This document shows, piece after piece, positions 1 through 7,591 of a stretch of 64,000 bases of DNA (the stretch's first letter is position 1; every line of letters starts with the position of its first letter). The position numbers were made by a program, and so were the translations under genes. The stretch comes from Verrucomicrobiaceae bacterium (GTDB lineage Bacteria > Verrucomicrobiota > Verrucomicrobiia > Verrucomicrobiales > Verrucomicrobiaceae): contig CANGYJ010000009.1 in assembly GCA_947458455.1 (NCBI GenBank), positions 1 through 64,000 on the forward strand, written 5' to 3'. A model generated the notes under the pieces. The model had not been told where the DNA came from. It saw only the letters and a program-made list of their open reading frames with translations, and did not search any database.

Positions 1-1650
1 CCGTCTCTTTCGGCGAAACTCTTCCGCCATGGTCACGGCACGCGATTCGACGCCTGGCTGTCTCATTTGGTCAATATCTTCTACCGGCCCATCGAGGCGG
101 TGTACATGGTTCTGCTGCGTTTTTCGATGCGACACCGCTGGGTGGTCATTCTCGGCTGCATCGGCACGTTGGCCTCGCTGCCGGAGCTTTTTCGCATCGT
201 GCAAAAGAGCTTCCTTCCGCCGGTGGAGGAGGCGGAGTTCGTGGTGAACATCCGCACGCCGGAGGGCACCAGTTTGGCCGCCACCGACCTCATGGCGGAG
301 CGTTTCGCCCGGAAAATCCGCGAGCTACACGGCGTGGATGGCACGCTGCTGACCATCGGTGACAATGATCAGCGCACGCCGAACCTCGCCGGCATCTTTG
401 TTCGCCTGAGTGACCCGGCGAACCGCCCGGATCAGCAAGCCATCATGGACACCGTGCGCACGCAGATCGTGCCGCAGTTTCCCAAGGAATGGCGCATCTC
501 CGTGCTCGCCGTGCCGCCTTTCAACACCGGCACCTCCAGTGCGAATGTGCAGTATTACATCGCCGGACCGGACCTCGATGTGCTGAACCGTGCCACGCAG
601 CGAGTCATCGCCGAAGCCCAAAACGTGCCCGGCATTCGCGATCTCGACTCCACGCTCATTCCTGGCAAACCGGAGATCATCGGCAGCGTGGACCGCAACA
701 AGGCAGGCATCCTCGGAGCGAGCATGGTGGACATCTCCACGACGCTGCGCCTGCTCGTCAGCGGGCTGGATGTGACGAGTTTCGATGATGGTGGCGAGCA
801 GTATGACATCCACCTTCAAGCTGAAGAGACCTACCGAAATCAGCGGGACATTTTGAATCTGCTCACCGTGCCCTCCACGAAATCCGGTGCCGTGCCGGTG
901 GGCAATCTGCTCACGCTAACGGACAGCGATAGTCCTTCGCAAATCAACCGCATGAACCGCCGCCGTCAGGTCACCATCACCGCCAACAACGCTCCCGGCG
1001 TGGGTGAAACGACCATTCTCGAAGGCATCGACAGCGCCGTGAAAGGCCTCGGGCTGCCCGCCGACTACACCAGCGGCAGCACCGGCCGCTCGAAGGAAAT
1101 GGCCCGGGCCGGTGGAGCCTTCATCACCGCCTTCCTCATGGCTTTCATCTTCATGTACCTCATCCTCGCGGCGCAGTTCGAGAGCTGGGTGCATCCCTTC
1201 ACCATCCTGCTGGCGCTGCCACTCACGCTGCCCTTTGCCATCCTCTCGCTGATCCTCTTTGAGCAATCGGTGAACATCTTTTCCATGCTCGGCATCCTGG
1301 TGCTCTTCGGCATGGTGAAAAAGAACGGCATCCTGCAAATCGACCACACCAATCAGTTGCGTGAGAAAGGCATGAATCGCCTGGAGGCCATCCTCCTCGC
1401 CAACAAAGAACGACTGCGCCCCATCCTCATGACCACACTCGCCTTCGTCGCCGGCATGGTGCCCATGATGATGGCCAAAGGTGTCGGCGCGGCCTACAAC
1501 AACGCCACCGCAGGCGTCATCCTTGGTGGTCAGACGCTGTCCCTGCTGCTCACCCTGCTCGCCACGCCGGTCATCTACTCCATCTTTGACGACATCATCC
1601 ACTTTCGCTCACGCCGCCGTGCACGGAAGGCCGCCGCCGATCCCTCATGA
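1..1650 (+). CDS. RND-family efflux transporter permease, C-terminal part (5' end outside window)
   Basis: The reading frame is open from the first base, so the start lies upstream; about 549 residues are visible. It is the C-terminal half of an AcrB/MdtB-type inner-membrane proton antiporter: a membrane segment near the beginning (WVVILGC...), a large periplasmic porter/docking portion, and then the closely packed hydrophobic helices typical of TM8-12 (FITAFLMAFIFMYLILAAQF and following) with GMVKKNGIL, a hallmark of HAE-type pumps. It would export drugs or other amphiphiles with a periplasmic adaptor (not in the window) and the outer-membrane factor encoded next, whose ATG overlaps this stop (ATGA). 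Substrate cannot be inferred. Confidence 0.93.
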   Translation, partial: PSLSAKLFRHGHGTRFDAWLSHLVNIFYRPIEAVYMVLLRFSMRHRWVVILGCIGTLASLPELFRIVQKSFLPPVEEAEFVVNIRTPEGTSLAATDLMAERFARKIRELHGVDGTLLTIGDNDQRTPNLAGIFVRLSDPANRPDQQAIMDTVRTQIVPQFPKEWRISVLAVPPFNTGTSSANVQYYIAGPDLDVLNRATQRVIAEAQNVPGIRDLDSTLIPGKPEIIGSVDRNKAGILGASMVDISTTLRLLVSGLDVTSFDDGGEQYDIHLQAEETYRNQRDILNLLTVPSTKSGAVPVGNLLTLTDSDSPSQINRMNRRRQVTITANNAPGVGETTILEGIDSAVKGLGLPADYTSGSTGRSKEMARAGGAFITAFLMAFIFMYLILAAQFESWVHPFTILLALPLTLPFAILSLILFEQSVNIFSMLGILVLFGMVKKNGILQIDHTNQLREKGMNRLEAILLANKERLRPILMTTLAFVAGMVPMMMAKGVGAAYNNATAGVILGGQTLSLLLTLLATPVIYSIFDDIIHFRSRRRARKAAADPS

Positions 1651-3053
1651 CTCTCAGCGCACGTTTTAGCATCACTCTGATCTCCGTCGTCGTGCTGGCC
1701 GCCTGCACGGTGGGGCCGAATTATCAGGCACCGGACACGAGCGACATCACACCCGCGAAATGGCGCTGGCAGGCCGCCGCACCGCGAGATGACGCCCCAC
1801 GCGGCGAGTGGTGGCGGGCTTTTCACGACAGCGAACTCTCACGCCTGGAAGCCCTCGCCATCCAGTCCAGTCCCTCGCTCCAGGCCGCTGCCGCACGCGT
1901 CACCCAGGCACGTGCAGGCGCACGCATCAGCACCGCAGGCTGGGCACCAGACATCCGCCTGAAGAGCGATTCCAAACGCGAACAAACCTCCGGCAATCTG
2001 CCCACGCCCGTCCCCGTGGCCATTCCGCGTGCTGGCATCAACAGCTTCAACACGCTGCTCGATTTCAGCTACGAGATCGACTTCTGGGGCAAGATCCGCC
2101 GTGAGGTCGAATCCGCCCGCGCCACCGCCGATGCCGCCTCCGCCAGCTACCACCATGTGCTGCTCACGCTCACGGGCGATGTCGCCGCGCAGTATTTTCT
2201 TCTGCGTGCCGCCGATGCCGAACTCGACTCGCTTCGCCGCACCATTTCGCTGCGTGAGCAGTGGCAAAAGCTGCTCGACGAAAAATTCAAAGCCGGTGTC
2301 GTCAATGAAATCGACCTCGCCCGTGCTCAAACCGAAGTCGCCACTGCCAAAGCCGAGTTGGCCGACATCAAACGACAGCGCCAGGAAGCCAGCGACACCC
2401 TCGCCCTGCTCTGCGGGCAATCCGCCAGCCAGTTTCGCCTTTCCGAGCGCCCCATCGCCAAAAAAGCACCGCCCACCATTCCCGCAGGTGTGCCTGCATC
2501 CGTCCTCGAACGTCGCCCCGACATCGCCGCCGCCGAGCGCACCGTCGCCGCACGCAATGCGGAGATCGGCGTCGCCACCGCCGCTTACTTCCCCGCCGTG
2601 CGGCTCACCGGCACCGCAGGCTACCTCAGCAAAGACATCGATACCTTGCTCACCGGCGATAGCCGTGTGTGGAGCATCGGTCCCGGCATCAGCGTGCCGC
2701 TCACCGGCTGGGCGGTCATTCATTTCAATGTGAACCGCATCAAAGCCGCACGCGAAGAAGCCATCGCTAACTATCGGCAGGCCGTGCTCGCCGCCATCCG
2801 TGATGTCGAGACCACGCTGGCGCAGACGCGTTACCTTCAGGAGCAATCCGCCGCCATCGACGACGCTCTCAACGCGGCCACCCGCGCCACCGACCTCATC
2901 CGGGCAGCTTATGAAAGCGGCAGCATCAGCTACCTCGAACTGCTCGATGCCGAACGCACCCGTCTTCAGGCCGACCGCCAGACCAGCCGCATCGCCGCCC
3001 AGCGTCACATCACCACCGTCCGCCTCATCAAGGCCCTCGGCGGAGCCTGGTAA
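1647..3053 (+). CDS. RND efflux system outer-membrane lipoprotein, NodT/OprM family
   Basis: 468 residues, the usual length for TolC/OprM-like channels. A lipoprotein signal ends in LAAC, putting the acylated Cys near residue 20, followed by TVGPNYQAP, the standard N-terminus of NodT-family factors. Two repeated coiled-coil outer-membrane-efflux domains follow, with the expected ERRPDIAAAER and YLELLDAERT segments. The start overlaps the pump stop codon by four bases (ATGA), indicating translational coupling and joint function as a tripartite exporter. Confidence 0.93.
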   Translation: MTLSARFSITLISVVVLAACTVGPNYQAPDTSDITPAKWRWQAAAPRDDAPRGEWWRAFHDSELSRLEALAIQSSPSLQAAAARVTQARAGARISTAGWAPDIRLKSDSKREQTSGNLPTPVPVAIPRAGINSFNTLLDFSYEIDFWGKIRREVESARATADAASASYHHVLLTLTGDVAAQYFLLRAADAELDSLRRTISLREQWQKLLDEKFKAGVVNEIDLARAQTEVATAKAELADIKRQRQEASDTLALLCGQSASQFRLSERPIAKKAPPTIPAGVPASVLERRPDIAAAERTVAARNAEIGVATAAYFPAVRLTGTAGYLSKDIDTLLTGDSRVWSIGPGISVPLTGWAVIHFNVNRIKAAREEAIANYRQAVLAAIRDVETTLAQTRYLQEQSAAIDDALNAATRATDLIRAAYESGSISYLELLDAERTRLQADRQTSRIAAQRHITTVRLIKALGGAW

Positions 3054-3074
3054 CTCGCCCTCCATTTCCCCGCC

Positions 3075-3485
3075 ATGAAAACCAGCCTCACGCTCTGCCT
3101 TCTCCTTCTCCTCACCTCATGCACCAGCATAATGAATCACCACCGCATGAAGGCCGCGCAGCGCAAGATGCTCGCCACCCGCACGCTCCAGCAGGCCGGC
3201 CAGTGGGAGGAAGCCCTCGCGATGGCCGAGCGCATGCAGTCCAGCGTCACCCAATCCGTCACCAGCGCCCCGAAGCAAAAAACCGCCTCCGGTGCCGAGA
3301 TCGACCTCACCCCGCTGCTCACCGCCTGGGAAAAAGGCCCACTCACCGAGCTCAAATCCGCTTTGCAGAAAAAAGACGCACGAGCCTCCACCCGAGCCTT
3401 CACGAGCCTCCGTCAGCAGTGCGTGAGCTGCCACGCCGTTCTCGGCAAAACACCGGCGGTGGTGGTGAGCGAGATTCCTCATTGA
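3075..3485 (+). CDS. Small lipoprotein with a C-terminal CxxCH heme-binding motif
   Basis: 136 residues. The N-terminus is a lipoprotein signal (LLLLLTSC, acylated Cys at 16). A single CVSCH motif sits at 116-120 close to the C-terminus, the position of the heme site in cytochrome c'-like four-helix bundles, and the intervening sequence is predicted helical (AQRKMLATRTLQQ, WEEALAMAERMQ). This suggests a membrane-anchored c-type cytochrome. It begins 21 bases after the efflux lipoprotein gene and may share its transcript. The function is not identifiable; the CxxCH could also be a metal site. Confidence 0.6.
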   Translation: MKTSLTLCLLLLLTSCTSIMNHHRMKAAQRKMLATRTLQQAGQWEEALAMAERMQSSVTQSVTSAPKQKTASGAEIDLTPLLTAWEKGPLTELKSALQKKDARASTRAFTSLRQQCVSCHAVLGKTPAVVVSEIPH

Positions 3486-3516
3486 TGGGAAGGCGTCATC
3501 TCATATCATCTTCACC

Positions 3517-3735
3517 ATGACTGCTGCCGCGCTTCGCCACGCCTTCCTGCAACTTCCAGCCTCTGATCAGGCCTCGCTGCTCGACGATCTCATCCTCAGT
3601 TCCAGTGACGCTGTTTGGGAAGAGCGAGTCGCCTCCGAAATGGAAGCGCGTGTCTCCGCTGTCGAAGCGGGCAGCATGCGTCTGCATGAAGCCTCCGCTG
3701 TTTTTCAGGACATGCGTTCTCAGTTCCGCGCATGA
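3517..3735 (+). CDS. Antitoxin of a ParE-type TA module (addiction-module component family)
   Basis: 72 residues. The sequence (LRHAFLQLPASDQASLLDDLILS...WEERVASEMEARVSAVEAG) has the features of the short helical 'putative addiction module component' proteins: a leucine-rich helix followed by a W-x-x-E/R segment and an EARV-x-A-xx-G motif. Its stop overlaps the start of the ParE-like toxin gene (ATGA), the typical antitoxin-first arrangement. It probably neutralises that toxin and autorepresses the operon. Confidence 0.8.
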   Translation: MTAAALRHAFLQLPASDQASLLDDLILSSSDAVWEERVASEMEARVSAVEAGSMRLHEASAVFQDMRSQFRA

Positions 3736-4022
3736 AGGTGTTGTTTACCGATGCGGCCAGAGCCGAGTCCATGGAGGCCCACCTCTGGTATCAAGAACGG
3801 TCTGATCGGGCAGCCGAACGTTTTCTCCACTGCCTCCAGCAGGCCACCGACTGGATCTCGAAGCATCCCACCACCGGTCGGCCACTGTCAGAGAGAACGC
3901 GGCGGTATTTGATGAAGGTCTTCCCCTACATCGTGATCTATCGCATCGTGCCTGACGCCATCTGGATTATCGGTGTGGTGCATGAAAAGCGCGATCCGCA
4001 GCGCTGGCAGCATCTTGTCTGA
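3732..4022 (+). CDS. RelE/ParE-family toxin
   Basis: 96 residues, the family's usual size. It shows the RelE/ParE fold pattern: an N-terminal strand (MKVLFTDAARAESMEAHLWYQER), two helices with an F-L-x-x-L-x-x-A core, the ...HPTTGRPLSERTRRYLMKVFPYIVIYRIV strand pair, and a terminal IIGVVHEKRDPQRW strand. The PYIVIYRI and HEKRDPxxW elements are typical of ParE-like plasmid-stabilisation proteins. Translationally coupled to the upstream antitoxin. Whether it cleaves mRNA or poisons gyrase cannot be decided from sequence. Confidence 0.85.
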   Translation: MKVLFTDAARAESMEAHLWYQERSDRAAERFLHCLQQATDWISKHPTTGRPLSERTRRYLMKVFPYIVIYRIVPDAIWIIGVVHEKRDPQRWQHLV

Positions 4023-4026
4023 AGCC

Positions 4027-4758
4027 TCACACCAGCCCAAACAGGTTCTTCAGCTCCGCTTCATCCGCCGTCGTCGCGAGCATGAAGGACTGCGAACCGT
4101 GGCTCCAGGAGGCGTAGCTCCAGTTCTTGGCGGATTTGAAAGTGGGTGAGTCCTGCGCGGGGCTGCGGTCGAGGCCGTTGTTTTCAAACACGACGAGGTG
4201 CGCCTCTTTGCCGCTTTGAAGCTGGAAGCAAATGATGGAGGCGGGGCGTCCGTCGATCTGCACCCGCTTGCAGCCGTAGGTGGGCAGGCTGGCGAGCGTG
4301 GCGGGCACGGCGGACGGGCATGGGCATTCCTTCTGGTTGAGCAGCGCCTTCACGGCCTCGTAGGTCTTCGCCCGCGCATCGAGTGGCGACATGCCGTATT
4401 CCACCTTGGCGACGGCGGCGAGGGATTGGGATTCCCACGCGGCCATGGCGCTGTTGCCCGGCCAGAGGAGCAGCCAGGCACCCGCGATGCATGCCGCAGC
4501 GGCCGAGAGGATCGTTGGCGTGATCCAGCGCACGTTGGGGCGGGCGTTTTGAGCGGCGCCTTGCAGGATGCGCTCCCGCAATCCAGCGGGGATGGAGGCG
4601 GACAGCACTTCGGCAACTTTTTCATCAAAGGCGGTGCGCTGGGAATGCCATGCGGCGAGCTCGGCGTCGCTTTCCAGCATCGCACAAGCTTCCGGCGACG
4701 CGTCCTGCGGGCGGAGCGTCGTGGCATCGAGTTCGAGCTGGGCTTCTTCGCGATTCAC
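4027..4758 (-). CDS. Membrane-anchored anti-sigma-factor-like protein
   Basis: 243 residues. The N-terminal ~75 residues are acidic and helical and could bind a sigma factor; one membrane segment follows (ILSAAAACIAGAWLLLW, about residues 85-102), and the remaining ~140 residues would be extracytoplasmic. No HxxxCxxC zinc anti-sigma motif is visible. Its ATG overlaps the stop of the ECF sigma gene (ATGA at 4755-4758), so it is very probably the cognate regulator. The call rests on that coupling and topology rather than family recognition. Confidence 0.65.
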   Translation of the reverse strand: MNREEAQLELDATTLRPQDASPEACAMLESDAELAAWHSQRTAFDEKVAEVLSASIPAGLRERILQGAAQNARPNVRWITPTILSAAAACIAGAWLLLWPGNSAMAAWESQSLAAVAKVEYGMSPLDARAKTYEAVKALLNQKECPCPSAVPATLASLPTYGCKRVQIDGRPASIICFQLQSGKEAHLVVFENNGLDRSPAQDSPTFKSAKNWSYASWSHGSQSFMLATTADEAELKNLFGLV

Positions 4759-5345
4759 GGCGTGAATGGGGCTGGGAGGATGTTTTGTTCGAGTTTCAGA
4801 ATGATGGAGCGCAGGTGGTCCTTCGCCCGCGAGAGGCGAGACATCACCGTTCCGATGGGAATGCCGAGCGATTCCGCGATCTCGCGGTACGACAGCTCTT
4901 TGAGGTAAAAAAGCACCAGCGGAGCGCGGTAAGCCGGTTCGAGCTGCTCCAGCGCCTTTTGCAGCGTGATGCCGTCCACACGCGGATTTTCGCCCTCGTC
5001 GTCGTTTTGGGCCGAACCATGCAAATCCGGCTCAAACTCCACCACCTCGTGCTTTTTCTCCCGCCGGGCGATGCTCAGCCACTCGCGGTAAATCGTCGTG
5101 TAGAGCCAGGTCTTCACCTTGGAGGTATCGCGCAGCATGTGGCCCTTCCGCGCCCACTGGAGAAAGGTCTGCTGCACCAGATCCTGCGCCGTCGCCTCGC
5201 TGCGGCACATACTCACAGCAAACCGGAAGAGCCCCTGATAATGGGCATCCACGATCTGCTCAAAGCTGGGAGGCGAATCAATCACGCGGCGTGCTATCGG
5301 GCGGAATGCAGGCTGTTCAAAGCCGAAATCGAGAGTGAGTTCCAT
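4755..5345 (-). CDS. ECF-type RNA polymerase sigma factor
   Basis: 196 residues. Region 2 is seen in FEQIVDAHYQGLFRFAVSMC with DLVQQTFLQWARK, and region 4 in LVLFYLKELSYREIAESL followed by GIPIGTVMSRLSRAKDHLR, the helix-turn-helix that reads the -35 element. It redirects RNA polymerase to a stress or envelope regulon. The downstream overlapping gene encodes a single-pass membrane protein, so the pair likely works as sigma/anti-sigma. The N-terminal ~25 residues are longer than usual, and a later start is possible. Confidence 0.93.
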   Translation of the reverse strand: MELTLDFGFEQPAFRPIARRVIDSPPSFEQIVDAHYQGLFRFAVSMCRSEATAQDLVQQTFLQWARKGHMLRDTSKVKTWLYTTIYREWLSIARREKKHEVVEFEPDLHGSAQNDDEGENPRVDGITLQKALEQLEPAYRAPLVLFYLKELSYREIAESLGIPIGTVMSRLSRAKDHLRSIILKLEQNILPAPFTP

Positions 5346-5460
5346 GGAGGGCGGAGGACCATTTCGACATGGGAGCAGCTGCGGGCCGCATTATTCCCGA
5401 AAGGCGCATTTTTTGTGGGCGACAGCCCAAAGTCCGGCTTAAATCGGCCGCCTCTCCTCA

Positions 5461-6846
5461 ATGGCATCTACCTCCAAGCACATTCACCTCATCGGCATCT
5501 GCGGCACCGCGATGGGGTCCACTGCGGTCGCTCTCAAAGCGCTCGGCCACCACGTCAGCGGCAGCGATGACAAGGTCTATCCCCCAATGAGCGATGTGCT
5601 GGCGAATGCAGGCATCCCGGTGCTGGCCGGTTTCAAGCCGGAAAATCTGCCGCTGAATGCGGATGTGTATGTCGTGGGCAATGCCATTTCCCGTGGCAAT
5701 GCGGAGCTCGAAACGCTGCTCGAAAAGAAGCTGCCCTACGTCTCCATGGCCGAAATGCTCAAGCAGCAGGTCATCCAGGGAAAACGCAGCTTTGTCGTCA
5801 GCGGCACCCATGGCAAAACGACCACCACCACCATGCTGGCGTGGCTTTTTGAGCACGCGGGCAAGAACCCCGGCTTCATGATCGGCGGTGTGCCGGAGAA
5901 TTTCCAATCGGGTGCCCGTTTCACCCACTCCGATATCTTCGTCATCGAGGGCGACGAGTACGACACCGCCTACTTCGACAAGCGCAGCAAGTTCCTCCAC
6001 TACCTGCCGGAGTGCGCCATCGTGAACAACATCGAGTTTGATCATGCCGACATCTTTCCGGACCTCGGCGCCATCCTGCTGAGCTTTCAGCGCTTCCTCA
6101 ACACCGTGCCGCGCAATGGCCTCGTGCTCATCAACGGCGATGATCCGAACTGCCTCACCCTGCGTTCGAAATGCCCCGCGCCGCTTAAAACAGTCGGTTT
6201 GGGACCCACGAACGACTTCCGCATCGTCATCACCGGCACCACGCCGGAAAGCACCGCCTTCACCGTGAATGGCGACGCCTTTGAAGTGCCCATGGTCGGC
6301 GAATTCAATGCCCGCAACGCCGCCATGTGCGTCTGTGCCGGTCGTTTTGGCGGACTCAGCGATGCGGCGATCCGCGAAGGCCTCATCAATTTCCGTGGCA
6401 TCCGCCGTCGCCAGCAGGAACGCGGCGAAAAGAACGGCATCACCATCATCGACGACTTCGGTCATCACCCCACCGCCATCCGCGAGACCCTCCGTGGCCT
6501 GCGCCAGCGCTACACCGGCCGCCGTTTGTGGGCCCTGTTTGAGCCCCGCTCCAACACCAGCCGCCGCAACGTCCTCCAAAACGAACTCATCGAAGCCCTC
6601 GCCGAGGCCGACGCCAGCGTCATCGCCGCCGTGGCCAACCCCGAAAAGGTCGCGGCCGATCAGCGCCTCGACACCACCAAGGTCGCCGCCGCCGTCACCG
6701 CTCGTGGACGGCCCTGCTGGTTCGAAGCCAACACCGACGCCATCGTCCAGCGCCTCAAAGCCGAGGCCCGCCCCGGCGATGTGATCGTCGTCTTCAGCAA
6801 CGGCGGCTTCGACGGCATCCACGACAAGCTGCTGCACACCCTCTGA
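5461..6846 (+). CDS. mpl: UDP-N-acetylmuramate:L-alanyl-gamma-D-glutamyl-meso-diaminopimelate ligase
   Basis: 461 residues, matching Mpl. This Mur-ligase relative joins recycled murein tripeptide to UDP-MurNAc in the cytoplasm. The N-terminal Rossmann signature is HIHLIGICGTAMGSTA; the ATP-binding P-loop is SGTHGKTTT at about 114-122; the central Mur ligase motif EGDEYDTAYFDKRSKF and the C-terminal IDDFGHHPTAI loop are characteristic of Mpl/MurC. Its presence implies a peptidoglycan wall with meso-DAP recycling. Encoded alone; a palindromic repeat follows its stop. Confidence 0.95.
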   Translation: MASTSKHIHLIGICGTAMGSTAVALKALGHHVSGSDDKVYPPMSDVLANAGIPVLAGFKPENLPLNADVYVVGNAISRGNAELETLLEKKLPYVSMAEMLKQQVIQGKRSFVVSGTHGKTTTTTMLAWLFEHAGKNPGFMIGGVPENFQSGARFTHSDIFVIEGDEYDTAYFDKRSKFLHYLPECAIVNNIEFDHADIFPDLGAILLSFQRFLNTVPRNGLVLINGDDPNCLTLRSKCPAPLKTVGLGPTNDFRIVITGTTPESTAFTVNGDAFEVPMVGEFNARNAAMCVCAGRFGGLSDAAIREGLINFRGIRRRQQERGEKNGITIIDDFGHHPTAIRETLRGLRQRYTGRRLWALFEPRSNTSRRNVLQNELIEALAEADASVIAAVANPEKVAADQRLDTTKVAAAVTARGRPCWFEANTDAIVQRLKAEARPGDVIVVFSNGGFDGIHDKLLHTL

Positions 6847-6850
6847 GTAC

Positions 6851-6907
6851 GTAGTTCGGGCTTCAGCCCGTGCTTCGGATTCAAAGACGGGCTGAAGCCC
6901 GAACTAC
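6851..6907. repeat. Palindromic intergenic repeat, copy 1
   Basis: Perfect 20-bp inverted repeat: arm 6851-6870 starting GTAGTTCGGGCTTCAGCC, loop 6871-6887, complementary arm 6888-6907. It begins four bases after the mpl stop. A nearly identical palindrome (GGGCTTTAGCCC core) lies inside the gene at 9371-9429, so this is a dispersed REP-like element, not just a terminator; no T-tract follows on either strand. Confidence 0.85.
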
Positions 6908-6938
6908 GAACTTGCCCGCATGGTTAGCCGTGTCCGCT

Positions 6939-7465
6939 TCAGGCCGCGATCGCGGCGATGATGCCGATCAGCACGATGATGAGGATCGCCAGCAGCACCA
7001 TTGCCAGGATGGAACTCTTCCTCTTGATTTGCGGCGTAGCCTCGATGATGCGCTCATACCCAGGCGTCATCACAAAGCTGCCCTGCTTTCCACACACTTT
7101 GACGAGGATGTAGGCATTGATCAGCGTGCCCATTGGGAAGCCGAGCAGACCAATGCAAGAAACGATAATCGTCGGGATGCGAGCCCAGGATCTCAAACGG
7201 CGAAGACCGTACGCAGTGAAGCCTTGCCCTAACCCAATCAATACAAAGGAGATGCCAGCGCCCCATTGCGCTGCGTCCTGCTCTTTGAGGCCTTCGCTGA
7301 TCGAGAAGAAGCCAGCAAGCGGGAGCAGCACCGCCCCAGATAATAAAGAACATCCACCGACTTGATCGTCGCCTCCGTGTTGATGTGTTCCTTACGGATC
7401 GCTTCATCACTGGTCGTGGATTGAAGGACTTGGGATTGAGGGGCGGCGTAGGGATTCTGTTCCAT
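6939..7465 (-). pseudogene. NPYAAP-type small membrane protein gene, interrupted by a one-base frameshift
   Basis: The gene appears to start at 7465 (MEQNPYAAPQSQ..., the usual N-terminus of a family of small multi-pass membrane proteins), runs through HINTEATIKSVDVLYYLG, and then changes frame. The continuation in the neighbouring frame, from about 7333 to 6939, reads AVLLPLAGFFSISEG, further hydrophobic segments, and a C-terminal helix ILAMVLLAILIIVLIGIIAAIA. One extra G in the four-G run (plus-strand C-run at 7334-7337) would restore an open protein of about 175 residues. This is either a genuine inactivating deletion or a homopolymer sequencing error. Function unknown. Confidence 0.7.
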
Positions 7466-7591
7466 CCGAGTACTAACCCGGCAGGTTCCAGCAACGACAA
7501 TCCCGAACTCACCGCGGCCCAAAGGGAGCGGCACTTGCCAAGTGCCCCCTCTGGCGACATCTCCGAAGAGTCCCCCTTGCCGCCCCACGTC

